The notes: generated from the letters alone by a model not told the origin. A DNA stretch of 64,000 bases from Epithemia pelagica (GCA_946965045.2 OX337232.1:2604001-2668000), one strand, 5' to 3'. Positions 1 through 10,708 are shown, numbered from the stretch's first letter. A program made the numbers and translations.

Positions 1-123
1 TTTGGATTGGGAGGAAAAGTCTTTCGATTCAAACGACAATGGGCTATCTTCAAGCGTACCGGTTCCAAGAAAAAGGAACGCAAACGTGGACGTAGGAAGA
101 TACGCTTCGCTCGGTACCACTAG
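1..123 (+). CDS. 3' end of an unidentified ORF with a very basic C-terminus
   Basis: The first base opens a reading frame of 40 codons that ends with TAG at 121-123. The peptide is rich in Lys and Arg (for example KKKERKRGRRK) and looks like the charged tail of a longer protein whose start lies left of the window. No domain can be recognised from this fragment. It could be the last exon of a nucleic-acid-binding protein or a chance open frame, so confidence is low. Confidence 0.35.
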   Translation, partial: FGLGGKVFRFKRQWAIFKRTGSKKKERKRGRRKIRFARYH

Positions 124-521
124 AGTGATGCTTTTCTTGTATAGTAACTCATTTGATTTTATCCGTCGTCCTTTTTAGATCGTGAATATACCACAAGAGG
201 AGTAGGTGCTTCTAGCTCGAAAACTATCTGTTCAAATGAACTCAAAAGTTTGGGTAACAAAGAAGAGAGCGGGCGGTCGTGGAAGAGGATTGCGTTCGGC
301 GCGTGCAAGCCCACTACGCACTATTGTACATACGTCGATCGCTGTCATGAGCACGTTCCTCGGCGTTCGGTTTCCTTTGCACGACACGAAGTTCGCATAA
401 AGTACAAGGAGCATGCTCGCTTGGATGGCGTCTTATCGAGAGAGATCCGTTGAAAGTTGAAACGAGCAACACGTTGTTCGCACACAACAAACAAAAACGC
501 CTCTCATTGTTGCAATCCACC
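124..521. other. Intergenic stretch
   Basis: No convincing gene is seen. From about 406 onward the sequence is the leader of the small membrane-protein gene at 522 and resembles the leader of its second copy near 1122. Overlapping short ORFs on both strands look like chance. Confidence 0.4.
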
Positions 522-809
522 ATGGAGAGAAACATGAAACCGCAAACCAACCAGTATGAAACGAATCTTCAAGAACATGAACCAGAAGACGTAGAAGTCA
601 TGATTGGAGTAGAGACTCGTAACCATGATCTTTCCATAGTGTCGGATCCGTCGGTACCGAAACCACGGTCCCTGTTCTTGTCTTTGAGGGGGACCCTTTT
701 CTTGGTGCTCGTGTTGTGGTGGCTCTACTGCCACCCCTTGCATGAAATGGCGGACGAAACCCACGCACAACTTCGCACCCACCGTCGTCTAATGATCGAT
801 ACGGAGTAG
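522..809 (+). CDS. Small single-pass membrane protein, unknown function (copy A)
   Basis: This 95-residue ORF begins at an ATG in good context (CCACCATGG) and ends with TAG. An upstream in-frame ATG at 450 is possible but less likely, because the homologous copy B shares the 522-type start. The first half is polar and acidic. Residues of about 50-68 form a hydrophobic segment (TLFLVLVLWWLYC), followed by a short basic tail with RTHRR. One membrane pass is therefore expected; topology is unknown. The family is not recognised. A diverged, broken copy lies 715 bp downstream, so the protein-coding pattern is conserved between duplicates, which supports a real gene. The ORF could also be a short exon of something larger. 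Confidence 0.5.
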   Translation: MERNMKPQTNQYETNLQEHEPEDVEVMIGVETRNHDLSIVSDPSVPKPRSLFLSLRGTLFLVLVLWWLYCHPLHEMADETHAQLRTHRRLMIDTE

Positions 810-1234
810 ATGTCATGAGAAAAAGGCTGAATCAAGGTCTTGGTTCGGCGCTTGTGGTGTCGTGTGCATGGTTCACATCATGCTCGTCATGCAGGTAAGG
901 GTGGATGGCATTGAGCTAAATCCACCTATGAGTCCCGTTACCAGTGATGACGGATAAGCCATTAAGGACACTTCCACTTCTCCGGTCTGTCCCCATATGA
1001 TGAGGCCTAACACCAAGACAGGATCGTGATTGGAAGTGACTATTCTCGACATTTTCAAAATCGGTCTTGGGCGAATCACAATGGCTGGCATTGAGAACTG
1101 ATGGAATCCTTTCAAGGTTGTAAGGAACAAGCTCTCTTGGATGGCCTCTGCCCGAGAGAGATATTTTGAAACGACCAACATTCGCAGTTCGCCCACAACA
1201 AACAAACGCCACTCATTGTGCTGCAAGATCCACC

Positions 1235-1550
1235 ATGGAATGGAACATGAAACTGCAAATCAACCAATCTGAATTAAATCTGCAAGAAGTTGAACCAAAA
1301 CACGTGGACACAGTGATGGGAGACGAGAGTGGCAACCATAGTTGATCCGCAGGGTCTGATGAATCGATAACCAAACCACGTCCTTTCTGCATGTCCTTTA
1401 GTGGGGCGCTTTTGTTGGTGATCGTGCGTGGTGGCTCTACTGTTCCTACGTTACTTGCCAGAAACGGTTTACAAAACCAACACTCAACTTCGCTCCCACC
1501 GTCGTCTAAGGATCGATGCGGAGTATAGCCATGAAAGGCCGAAATCGATG
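1235..1550 (+). pseudogene. Broken second copy (B) of the small membrane-protein gene
   Basis: The start context and first 35 codons match copy A (MEWNMK versus MERNMK), then an in-frame TGA follows a GNHS motif where copy A reads NHDLS. Further on, a base is missing in the transmembrane-coding core (GTGCGTGGTGG against GTGTTGTGGTGG), which shifts the frame. The C-terminal part (TQLRSHRRLRIDAE) is still recognisable next to QLRTHRRLMIDTE of copy A. Two independent lesions make this a pseudogene. It sits on the same strand as copy A. Confidence 0.6.
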
Positions 1551-2479
1551 TCTGTGAAAAGTTGTCGTGTCCTTGGTTACAACATCAGCTGGTCTTGCAA
1601 GCAAGGGTGGATGATATTGCGCGAAGACCATCAGTTGTTGCCGTCTCCAATGATGATTGATGTGCCAGTGGCGTCACTTCCAGTACTCCGGTCTGTTCCC
1701 AGTTGCCATACCATAACGAGTACCCTCAAGACCTTATCGTGACGGGAAAGGGACTGTCCTCTTCGTTTCTCGTGGTTGACTTCTCGCGCTATGTTCTCGT
1801 GAGAATAAATAAAGCTCGAACGTCCTTCCCACCTTTGTTTGAGTAAACAATGTGGAGAAGACATGATTTTTGTTAGACCACACCGCATGGCCCATTGTCC
1901 ACGGTGTTCTTGGAAAACCTTGTCAACTTAGACCTATAAACACTGCTGCTTACAAATCCTATCAAAAATGCAGTTACCGATCACCGATCTATTGCTATGG
2001 TATACTCATTCCTCGTAGCAAAACTACCTAGGAGTAGTCATTTTTGTAGAGGAAGGCTTCCTTCGTTCATGGCTTGATCTGAATGAGCAAAGATGGCGGT
2101 TGCATTTTCCTCACATGTCGTAACAGAAGAGAAGCTGCCTCGGTCGGAGTCCAAAGCAACTTGGTTTTCATTTTCAGTACGGAGTACGGATACTCTCGAC
2201 TCGTCTACCGACAAGACCGATTCTATCGTCGCAGCTATCCCAAATCCCAAATCCATTTTTTATAACTTTAAGGTTTTATCAGACTTAAGTTGTAAGTCCA
2301 ACTTGCATCGACCAAACGCCGCAACACGAACACGCACACCGCACACCCACCAAAAGATTTCAAATTTAACATCGCCACAACTTTTGTTGACGCCAGACGC
2401 TGCACACCCGAAAGTGCCGAAGATCTTGAATAAAAGTTGTTGTTGGGAAGACCCTTTTGTTTTCATCCATTGTTTGACC
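1551..2479. other. Intergenic region upstream of the dynactin gene
   Basis: No independent gene is supported. An open frame runs from 2093 into the dynactin gene, but its first 129 codons are low-quality leader (stretches of Thr, His and Pro) and a stronger start is at 2480. A CTAG-centred near-palindrome (CTACCTAGGAGTAG) lies at 2024-2037; similar motifs recur elsewhere in the window. Confidence 0.45.
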
Positions 2480-5400
2480 ATGGCTCAATCTCCCGCACGT
2501 GACAGTGGTGCGGAGGACTTTCAGGTGAATGAGCCTGTCATGGTATTTCGAGATTCTCGGCTCTTGGAAGGAGTTGTCGCTTTCACAGGCAAGGTGGACT
2601 TTGCCGAAGGCTTGGATTGGGTGGGTGTTCGATTGACTGGATCGGCTGTGGGGCAAGGCAAAAATGACGGCAGTGTCCAAGGAAAATCCTACTTTTCGGC
2701 TCCTCCTAATTCAGGTCTGTTTGTCCGAAAAACTCATGTTCGAAAGCGACAATTGACAAGGTTGGAGGAATTACGACTTCGACGAGAATTGGCCGGTGCG
2801 GGCACCAGTGTGGCTACTTCGTCGTCAGTGACCGCCGCCGCCACTCCCAGCAGTAACTCGGGTGGTACGGCTGCTGCAGGCAGTAGTACGGGAGAACGGA
2901 CTCTCGCGTCGCCCTCACCATCGGTAGGTGGAACAACCACGGCCTCGACACCCGCTCGAAGTGCCTCGGTGGCATCGTCGACAACATCCACAACATCGAC
3001 GGGACAAACACAGTCGAGATTGGAAGAATTGCGGGCACGTCGTGCGGCCATTCAGGAACAACGAACGGCAGCGGAAAGGAATGCAGCCGCGGCGGCTACG
3101 ACTACCACCCCTGTGGTAAGTCGTCGAGGGCGAGAATCAGCCGACACGGCGACTCCTGCCGAGACGGGGTCCATGATTGGAAGAGGAGCTCCCACAACTC
3201 CTTCAGAAACTACTGCTGCTGCTCCTCCTCCTCCGCCTTCTGTTGCTTCGGTGGAACAGGATCAATCGTACGGAAATGCACAAGAACTAGCCACACAAGT
3301 TCAGCAACTCCAGCAAGAGCTGCAAAAATTGTCGCAAGAAAAGGAAAATCAACGGAATCAAATGTCAAATCTGGACAACCAATTGCAGGCCACACGGGGC
3401 GAATTGGATCAAGCCAATGAAATGATATCCAAGCTTGAGGAACGAAAGAAGCATGAAGAACGGACTGTCATGTCCGAGTCGCTGCAGCAAGAATTCAATG
3501 AAATCCAATCGGCCAAGGACGAAGCGCAAGAAAAAGTGGATGAAATTCAGGCCGAAGTGAAACGATTGGAGGTTACCTTGAAACAAGAAAAGGAAGCTCA
3601 TGCCGCCCATTTGGACGAGTTGACATTGGCTCGGACCCAAGCGACGACATGGCAAAAAGAGTACCAAGCTCTTCGTGATCAGTCCTCCTCCAAATCGTCC
3701 ACGGATGCCTCGCAGTACAAGGAACGAGCTCGCTTCCAGGCAGAGCTGGCTGGTCATCAAAGGGAAAAGGGTCAATGGCAAAAAGAAAAACAAGACCTCG
3801 AAACCGCATTAGAAGAATTAACATTGGATAAGGAACAGCTACTGGAAGAGAAGGAAGCACTGGAAGACAAGGTGGAGGAACTCAAATTGGATGCCGAGAC
3901 GGCATCCATGGAGGTGGAGGAACTCAAGCTTGAAGTGGAAGATGCTCGACAAGCCATGGAAGCTGCCGCATCGGGTGGACGAGAAGATGACACATCGGAA
4001 GAAAAGATTCGAGCCCTTTCGGTCCAAAATTCTCGTCTTCGAGAAGCCTTGATTCGGTTGCGAGAACAGACAACGGTCGAGAAAATGGAACAAAGCAAAC
4101 AGTTACGATCGGCGGAAAAGGAAGTGGAGGAAGCTCGGGCGTTGACCACCGAAGTGGAGAACTTGAGAACCTTGAAGGCTAGTTTTGAAGAACAAATCAA
4201 CGATTTGAAAGACATGGTGGAACAAGGTGCCGCGTTTGAAGGCATGGTGGAGGATTTGAGTGATCGTGTGCTCTCTCTCGAAGAAGACAATGTTGCCTTA
4301 CAAACGACCATTCGGGAAATGGAAGAAGGTGCGGATCTTACGGCAGAAGTAGAAGAAGTTCAAGCTGAAGAACTCAAGGCTCTGACACGTGACTTGGAAG
4401 GCCGTGACGCCATTATCCATAACTTGGAGGAAGCTATCAAAATGCAACGCCGTCGAGAAGATGACTTTCGTCGAACCATTAGCAACTATCGAAATTCGGT
4501 TGAGTTGCTTAAACAAGAGAAACAAGCTTTGTTGGAACTCCAACAAGGTGGGGAAGCCAACAAGTCAAATTTGATCGCCTCGTCGCAAAAGGCATTGGCA
4601 CGAGCTGCCCAGCTTGTTTCCGATGCAGCTGAAATGCGAAAGCGCGAGGCTCAATACACGTTTGATGGAATTGACTATCAAGTATACAAGCATTTGGCAG
4701 TCCGTCTCGAACAGATGTTGCCACCGTCAGTCGCAGCGGCGGAACTTGCTGCCTCGAAGGGGGAGCTGCTCACTTCCAAGGTCATCGGAATTGCCTCCAA
4801 AGCGCTAGAAGGAATAGTACATTCATTTAACAAGGTCATCAAACCTGCCTTACCAACCGAGAGCACAGCATCCGAGTCACCAAAATTCGTTCTATCAGAT
4901 GACGCCAAACAAGAAGCGGCCGCCATGTTTCATCAGGCAGAACATGGCCACGTGTTGGTTGAAGTTTCAGCGGATCTTCGTCGTCTCTTGGCGGCTGGAC
5001 AATGGCCTGATCTATTGACAACGGACGTGTCAATCGAACTAGGATCTATCCTAGGACATTCCGTGGGGGATCTTGATAGCAGGATTGGAGTTGTTCTCAA
5101 ATATCTAAAGGAAGAAGGGGTCTTGACCCCGGAGCAATCCAATATTGAATCATTGAAGCAGAGCATCCAGGTCACCATGCAGCGTTTACAAGCTGATATT
5201 GAACGTGAAGACGCAATTTTGGTACCTTCGAACTGGCAACCTCCGGGCTGGCAACTCCTTAAGGATGCATCCACGGCACGATTTTACTGCCTTGGTGGTG
5301 CGGCAGCGTTGTCTTCCATTCTCAACCAGCCAGAGTTTTCTGAATCTCCTCCCGAGGTGTTGGTACAGTTGTACAATCGAATCGAACAAGCATCTTCACA

Positions 5401-6565
5401 AGCGACGAATGCCTGTTTGCGACTGACGCACCTCGATGTGCTGAATAGTCAGCTCGTAAATGAACTTACGGAAGCAACTGTATCGTGGAAAGCGAATGCC
5501 AGTGACATGTTCAAGGCAGTGCACGAATACGTTTTGTCCGACGGAGATAGTGCATCTTGTGAAATCGCAACGTCCAAGACCCTCAAGGATCTAGCAAAAC
5601 TCTTGTCGATTACACGTGCAGCCCAACTCAATCCAAGTGAAAACAATGAGGTTCATGCCCTCTCCCCGGAAGACGGAGACTGTTGGCGACGTCTTACTGG
5701 TTTGGTGAGAACGATTCGAGAAGTTGACGGTGACCCGGAGGACGTGAACCATATTATCCGTGTCCGTGAAATGGAGCGTCACCTGGAACAGGCGATTGCC
5801 AATGAACCCAAGTTGGAACAAGCTGAATCTCGTGTGGCACAGCTTGAAAAGACGCTATCCTCTCGCTCGAGGGAAATTTCCATGACCAATGCCCGCTTGT
5901 CCGAGTTGGAGAAACAACTGGCGAAAACAAGTGGCATTCGCAGTAGGGCACATTCGGCGGATGTCAAATCCGCGGAGGAGTTTAACAATCTCAAAGAAGA
6001 GAATCGTGTGTTAACAGAGGCCATGGATGTGTTGCAACGACAAGTGGACGAATATGAGAATGAGATTAGGTCTCTCAAGGACTTCAAGACTCCCAAACGT
6101 GGAGCTGGAGCCCGTAGTTCTCCTCGTCGAGCCATCACGAGCATTGCGGACTTGGCTTCTCCAGGAAGGGGAGGAGCGATGGAAGAACCGGCATTGTCAA
6201 ATACAGGGGCCTTGGAAGCTACAATCTTTCGCCCTGCCCTTCAGAATGCATTGCGAGATGCTGCTCGATGGAAGTCGGCGGCCGTGGCGTCTGCCTTGGC
6301 TGACCTGCCGCCACTTCCGACGACGTACAAGACCAGTGATGGGCTCCTGGGACCGAAAGTGGAAGCAGCTGCGAGTGACGCCATACAGTTAGACTCCGCC
6401 TTGTCGAGCTATCGCATGACCATGGCCTCAGTGAAACTGGTGGATCTCACCAATCCCCTGAAAAGTCCTCGTCAACAACTACGTGAGAGCAAAGCCCAAT
6501 CTCGAATTGCAACGGAGAATTTGGAGTTTGCAGTGAGCCGATGCCGAAGGAACATGTTTGCATAG
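2480..6565 (+). CDS. DCTN1: Dynactin subunit 1 (p150-Glued)
   Basis: This intronless gene encodes 1361 residues, close to animal p150-Glued (about 1280). An N-terminal CAP-Gly domain covers about residues 12-88 and contains the signature GKNDGSVQGKSYF, which binds tubulin and EB-type C-terminal EEY/F tails. A Ser/Thr/Ala-rich linker follows, then a long coiled coil at about 263-694. The conserved dynein-associated domain lies at about 707-1007 (AEHGHVLVEVSADLRRLL, then EEGVLTPEQ), with a second coiled coil at about 1094-1204. Dynactin links cytoplasmic dynein to cargo and microtubule plus ends. The start at 2480 (ACCATGG, sequence MAQSP) was chosen because the CAP-Gly follows at the usual distance; the frame stays open further upstream to 2093 but without domain content. 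The assignment is firm. Confidence 0.93.
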   Translation: MAQSPARDSGAEDFQVNEPVMVFRDSRLLEGVVAFTGKVDFAEGLDWVGVRLTGSAVGQGKNDGSVQGKSYFSAPPNSGLFVRKTHVRKRQLTRLEELRLRRELAGAGTSVATSSSVTAAATPSSNSGGTAAAGSSTGERTLASPSPSVGGTTTASTPARSASVASSTTSTTSTGQTQSRLEELRARRAAIQEQRTAAERNAAAAATTTTPVVSRRGRESADTATPAETGSMIGRGAPTTPSETTAAAPPPPPSVASVEQDQSYGNAQELATQVQQLQQELQKLSQEKENQRNQMSNLDNQLQATRGELDQANEMISKLEERKKHEERTVMSESLQQEFNEIQSAKDEAQEKVDEIQAEVKRLEVTLKQEKEAHAAHLDELTLARTQATTWQKEYQALRDQSSSKSSTDASQYKERARFQAELAGHQREKGQWQKEKQDLETALEELTLDKEQLLEEKEALEDKVEELKLDAETASMEVEELKLEVEDARQAMEAAASGGREDDTSEEKIRALSVQNSRLREALIRLREQTTVEKMEQSKQLRSAEKEVEEARALTTEVENLRTLKASFEEQINDLKDMVEQGAAFEGMVEDLSDRVLSLEEDNVALQTTIREMEEGADLTAEVEEVQAEELKALTRDLEGRDAIIHNLEEAIKMQRRREDDFRRTISNYRNSVELLKQEKQALLELQQGGEANKSNLIASSQKALARAAQLVSDAAEMRKREAQYTFDGIDYQVYKHLAVRLEQMLPPSVAAAELAASKGELLTSKVIGIASKALEGIVHSFNKVIKPALPTESTASESPKFVLSDDAKQEAAAMFHQAEHGHVLVEVSADLRRLLAAGQWPDLLTTDVSIELGSILGHSVGDLDSRIGVVLKYLKEEGVLTPEQSNIESLKQSIQVTMQRLQADIEREDAILVPSNWQPPGWQLLKDASTARFYCLGGAAALSSILNQPEFSESPPEVLVQLYNRIEQASSQATNACLRLTHLDVLNSQLVNELTEATVSWKANASDMFKAVHEYVLSDGDSASCEIATSKTLKDLAKLLSITRAAQLNPSENNEVHALSPEDGDCWRRLTGLVRTIREVDGDPEDVNHIIRVREMERHLEQAIANEPKLEQAESRVAQLEKTLSSRSREISMTNARLSELEKQLAKTSGIRSRAHSADVKSAEEFNNLKEENRVLTEAMDVLQRQVDEYENEIRSLKDFKTPKRGAGARSSPRRAITSIADLASPGRGGAMEEPALSNTGALEATIFRPALQNALRDAARWKSAAVASALADLPPLPTTYKTSDGLLGPKVEAAASDAIQLDSALSSYRMTMASVKLVDLTNPLKSPRQQLRESKAQSRIATENLEFAVSRCRRNMFA

Positions 6566-6901
6566 GTTAAGGGAAAGTTAAGAACGGCCCACATTATGGA
6601 CAAATGCATACTTGGCCAATTATTCTAATTTTCTAGACAAACTTGAAAGGTGGAACACCACCCTTGGGATCCGGCTTGACACTATAGTGTAAAGTTGATC
6701 AATCATTGTCAACAAGGCCTATGTGGTCTAGCCTCAAATTGCATTCGATGGAGTAGACAGAAGGAAGCATGGCGTGAATCAGTCCCCATAGCACGCCATC
6801 CATTTTCGAACAAGACCACAACGTCCATGGAGGGGACAGAAGGCTCCTTTACCCGCAAAAACGTTTCCTTTCGACTTCCTCTGATCGCAGTTTGATGTCT
6901 C
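6566..6901. other. Convergent 3' intergenic space
   Basis: This lies between the dynactin stop and the stop of the minus-strand beta-barrel-like gene. It should hold both 3' UTRs. No RNA gene or repeat was seen. Confidence 0.4.
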
Positions 6902-7528
6902 TTATGTTGGACCACGTGGTGCTCCCTCTGTCGTCTCCAAGTGCGGTGGAGTTTTGGTGTAAGGAAGGAAGAAGCGCTTTGTAGTGTGTGATTTCTTTGT
7001 TTGTTCATTGACAATCAATAGTGTTTGTAATAAGCAGGTTCGATCTGGTTCCTGTACAAGCTCTTTGATATCTGTCACAGTTGCCAGTCCATTGACTGTT
7101 TTGATAGAGTTTTGAATTTCCAAATGCGTCGGACCTCTCCTGGAAAAGGGAAGGTTATGATGGGTAAGCTCAAGGCAACAGATTCGGCCATGATCATGCA
7201 AAACTTACGACACAGCCAGCGACCTCTTCGGTCGGTCACCAGGTGGCAAGAATACCACCGTGTGTTTATTGAACTCCAAGTCAACCACCAAATCATTGTT
7301 CACACGGCTTCGTTTGACAATCTGCACTCTTTGATGATCCATGGTGATGGTGTGGATCGTATCGTGTTCCTTCTCCCCCTTTTCGTGAGCTTCAATTGCC
7401 AATGGATCCACATTCATGACTTCCAAATAGTGTTTCATACTCCATGGCTCTCTTGTTTTGTCTAGTATCCACGCACCATTCAGTGAATCTCGACGAAGTA
7501 TCTGAGGATCCGCCGTCATCTTGGCCAT
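6902..7528 (-). CDS. Small beta-barrel (FABP/lipocalin-like) protein, two exons
   Basis: Two minus-strand open frames join through a clear intron. Exon 1 is 7528-7209, the intron 7208-7140 (69 nt, GTAAGT to TTTTCCAG), and exon 2 is 7139-6902 ending TAA. Splicing removes an in-frame TAA and gives 185 residues. The N-terminus has the 'LNGAWxLDKTREPW...YLEVMNVDPLA' pattern followed by alternating beta strands (HTITMDHQRVQIVKRSR, DLVVDLEFN), reminiscent of fatty-acid-binding-protein or lipocalin barrels. This family assignment is by eye only. The last 35 residues are Pro/Thr-rich and probably disordered. No signal peptide is seen, so a cytosolic location is inferred. Its neighbour 197 bp upstream on the same strand is oxidosqualene cyclase, which suggests but does not prove a role in lipid handling. 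Confidence 0.7.
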
Positions 7529-7571
7529 GGCCTCTCCTTTATATGAAGCGACAAGCGACGAACAAAAATGA

Positions 7572-7643
7572 GCTACCCATCGAAAAGTGGTTTTCGGAAG
7601 GGTAACTACCCATCGAAAAGTGGTTTTCGGAAGGGTAGCTACC
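7572..7643. repeat. Two 33-bp tandem repeats, each an imperfect hairpin
   Basis: Units at 7572-7604 and 7605-7637 differ only at their first base, and a third unit begins (GCTACC) before diverging. Each unit is itself an imperfect inverted repeat: CTACCC...CGAAAA pairs with TTTTCGG...GGGTAG around a GTGG loop. It lies about 45-110 bp upstream of the start of the minus-strand beta-barrel-like gene, where a promoter or 5' UTR element would sit. CTCCCTAGGAG follows at 7667-7677. Confidence 0.75.
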
Positions 7644-7725
7644 TAGTGTAGAGGGAGCATGATCTTCTCCCTAGGAGCGAGGATCCATGCCAAAGAAGAA
7701 TGAATGCACCGATACAAGAAAGGTA

Positions 7726-10708
7726 TTAGATATTCAATTTATCTCCGTAGACTTGTCGACACCGCCCAATGGCCCAAATGGGAAAGACATTTCTGTACGC
7801 GGTGTACGTAATGCCACAAGCTCGATTGAATACTCCTGCAATACCTTCTTGAGGCCAATCTCCACTGGGCAGTTGTCGACTCAACAAATATTGGACCCCA
7901 CGTCGAACGGCCTCAACATTGTCGTACTCGGCAGCTGACAAGGCTAGTAGGGCCCATCCAGTGTTCACCACACCACTTCCGTCATGTCCATAGGCTTTCA
8001 TTCCATGTTCAGGATAGGCCTTATCGAAGCATGCGGTGAAGTCTTCACCCCATCCTCCATTGGGACGTTGATTCTTGATCAAAAACTCACAGGCCTTTAG
8101 AATGGAGTCGGAAGTAGTTGCTTCACCACACTTTACCAGGCCTTCCACGCCAAACCATGCTCCGTAACAGAAGCAACAGGCCCAACTTCCATACCAGCTT
8201 CCATCTGGGCGTTGCAAGCTCTTCAAGAAATCACGGCCCTTGGAAATGGCATGTTGTATTTCTGTTGTTCGATGATTCGGAAATTCTTCATGAAACTCCA
8301 CGAGGCCGGTAATGGAGGCCATACTACATTCCACATAGGAATAGTCAATCATGATATCACCAAACACTTCGCTGGGATTCAAGCTTTCGTACCAACCAAA
8401 GCCGCGATTGTTCTCATACGTAGCCCATCCTCCATCCTCGTTCTGGTACAACAACAAAACATTGGCAGCATTTTGCAATCGTTCTTCATCAATCGGTTTG
8501 AGGCTCCCATCTTTGAGTCCCGCTTGAATCGTCTTGGTCTTGAGGAGACAAAGGGTTCCCTTGAGACCTTCACCGGTACAATCACTAATGGGCCAACCAT
8601 GTGCCGAAGTACTAAAGGGCCAACCCCCTTGCGACACATGACGATAACACTTTTTTCGTCCCGAGGCACTTTCGTATTCAAAGGCGGCTGTGGCCTGCGA
8701 TACTTCCGTGGAAAGAATTTGAGTGCGTTCCAAGTAGGACCAAACCTTTCGTGCCGCCTCTGGAAAGTCATCAACTAGACCGGATTCGAACATGGCCTGA
8801 ACAGCAAAGGATGTATCCCAGCTTTGACTACCATTGTATCCCTTCATTTTTAACCCATCCTCCGCTAACCAGAGATAATCCGCCACTCGCGCCATGTGAT
8901 TCACGACGGACGAATGTTTCAAATCACCACCCGAATTATGAAAGGCTGAGAGCATATTGAGGACTTTGTTCACTGGTCCGATATCTATGAAATTTGTTTG
9001 GAGATCTTCCGCCTCCATGTAGTCTAGGCTAAACTTCAAACCATGTTTCCGAACAAAGTTTTTAAAGGGTTGAAAGATGGACCATGTCTCGTAGCGAGCG
9101 AGTACGTTTTGCAAGACGAGCATGGTCCATGGAATCGGTGAGTAATTGTCCATGGGAGCCACAAAATGTCGCGTTTGGATCCACGATATGCTGTCATAGG
9201 GTTCAAGATACAATTCCTGTCTCAGGGCTTGAATGGTGGGATCCTTGGCGGCTTGGGAATACACGACTCGAGCGCCGTACAAATATCCCATGGGCAAGTA
9301 CACCATGCGGGCATGACACCACATGCGTCCCGGATGAAAGGCCACCCAGTTGGGCAGGAGCCACATTTCGGGAGGTACCGCATTGTGTCCCTCCCATTCC
9401 ATACACCCCAACAAACAGAGATAAAACTTGGCCCACGAAGATGTGTACAGTGCTCCACCCTGCTCTCGCAAAAATGTTCGTCCTGCTTGAGCGACGGGAT
9501 CGTCCGCCGATACACCCAACAACCTTAAGGCGACATAATTCAAGGTAGTTCCAAACATGGTACTGGGAGATTCAATGTGCGTCCCCCATCCCCCGTCGGA
9601 TTGTTGATGTGACATAATGTAACGCTTCATGAGCTCCTGCTCGGTTTCACTCAACATGATTGGAGGTTGTCCCATGACATACCAAACCACAATAAGACCG
9701 GGCATGAGAAACAAGGGACCGCCATAATCACCCGACCAATGTCCGTCGTCCGTTTGCAACATGCTGTAAAAATGCACCGCCCGACGCAGTGCTTCTGTCG
9801 TCTTGTTGTCGTCTTGTTTTGTGTTTTTGGAAGTTGGTTTCGCGGCCTTGGTACCACCGTGTCGTTGCAAATACGTTCGAATTTGCTGGGCTCGAAACAG
9901 TTGATCGGCACTGTTGGGGTTGACACTGGGATCAAAGCCCCAGGGTCGACCTCCACTCGCCAATTCTCGAACCACCTTCTCGTCCACCCTGTGTCGTCCA
10001 TTGGTCAATGCCTTGTTGTTGCCGGGCATCCAGACATCGCGTCCGGCTGCTTCTCCCGTCAAGGAGAGGCCCGTGCCGGCAAATCGGTCTTGCAACGTCC
10101 ATTCATGTGACTGCTGTGCTTGGGCATAGACCAAGGCTTTTTCCTGGGAGGCCGTCAAAGGTCGAATGCCCTTGTTCCATTGAGGATATCGTTGAATTTT
10201 GTGAGGACGCGGGCCACCCGGTAAGGAAACACCTGGTAATAGGTGATGAATGACATGGCACAGACAACCATAGACGAGGGCCACTCCTCCACCCACAATC
10301 CACAACCGTGATCCAGTGTCATTGGTTCCCATGACGGCAAGAACGGCTGCCCACAGGAGGAGTATCAAGCTCCAATGCAACAGTAAACGAGTCAAAGGGG
10401 CAAAGGCACCCAGTACTGGATCATAACCGGCAGTTCCAATCCTGGAACAAAGGACACCATGGTAAAGATAACCCCACAATCCTTGTCCGTTGGGTCGTTT
10501 GCCTACACAGAACACAAACGTAGCGACTGGGTCAGAACGTTTCACCATAGACAGCAAAAAAGGAGGAATGTGTTGTCCTGTCTCTTGCAACACCATGACA
10601 TGCTCACGTACCAAGTTGATCCAAAGGCGTTCCTTCGGCAACGGTAGCATGCACCAATAAGGACACCATCAAGCCAAGGCCCAAACTCGCGATCACCAAC
10701 GATGCCAT
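7726..10708 (-). CDS. Oxidosqualene cyclase (lanosterol/cycloartenol synthase type), two exons
   Basis: The enzyme cyclises 2,3-oxidosqualene to the first sterol, at the ER membrane. The continuous frame runs from an ATG at 10650. A better model starts at ATG 10708 (exon 1 10708-10612), removes a 109-nt intron (10611-10503, GTACGT to GTGTAG) and continues in exon 2 10502-7726, giving 957 residues; it begins with a hydrophobic segment (MASLVIASLGLGLMVSLLV) instead of a tail-less soluble start. Two more hydrophobic segments follow before the cyclase domain, so the N-terminus is about 200 residues longer than in animal, fungal or plant enzymes (about 730-760). The catalytic Asp lies in DCTGE at about residue 673 (usual DCTAE). 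QW-type repeats (QxxDGxW, QNEDGGW, QRPNGGWGED) are present. Lanosterol versus cycloartenol as product cannot be decided by eye. The enzyme assignment is firm; the start model is moderate. Confidence 0.92.

Larger units (their letters stand above)
406..1745 (+). repeat. Direct tandem duplication, two diverged units of about 715 bp
   Basis: Unit A starts near 406 and unit B near 1122. Corresponding landmarks (the TTGGATGGC leader at 421 and 1137, the CCACCATGGA start context, the GTGGTGGCTCTACTG transmembrane-coding core, the AAGGGTGGATG motif, the CTCCGGTCTGT end) are spaced by roughly 715 bp. The units differ by many substitutions and small indels, so the duplication is not recent. Each unit carries one copy of a small membrane-protein gene, intact only in unit A. 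Confidence 0.75.

Noticed and set aside
2093-2479. Upstream extension of the dynactin frame
   Set aside because: Low-quality leader without a domain; 2480 has better start context and sits at the usual distance from CAP-Gly.
3772-4311. 179-codon Ser-rich minus-strand ORF
   Set aside because: Mirror frame of the dynactin coiled coil (Glu/Lys codons read as Ser/Phe).
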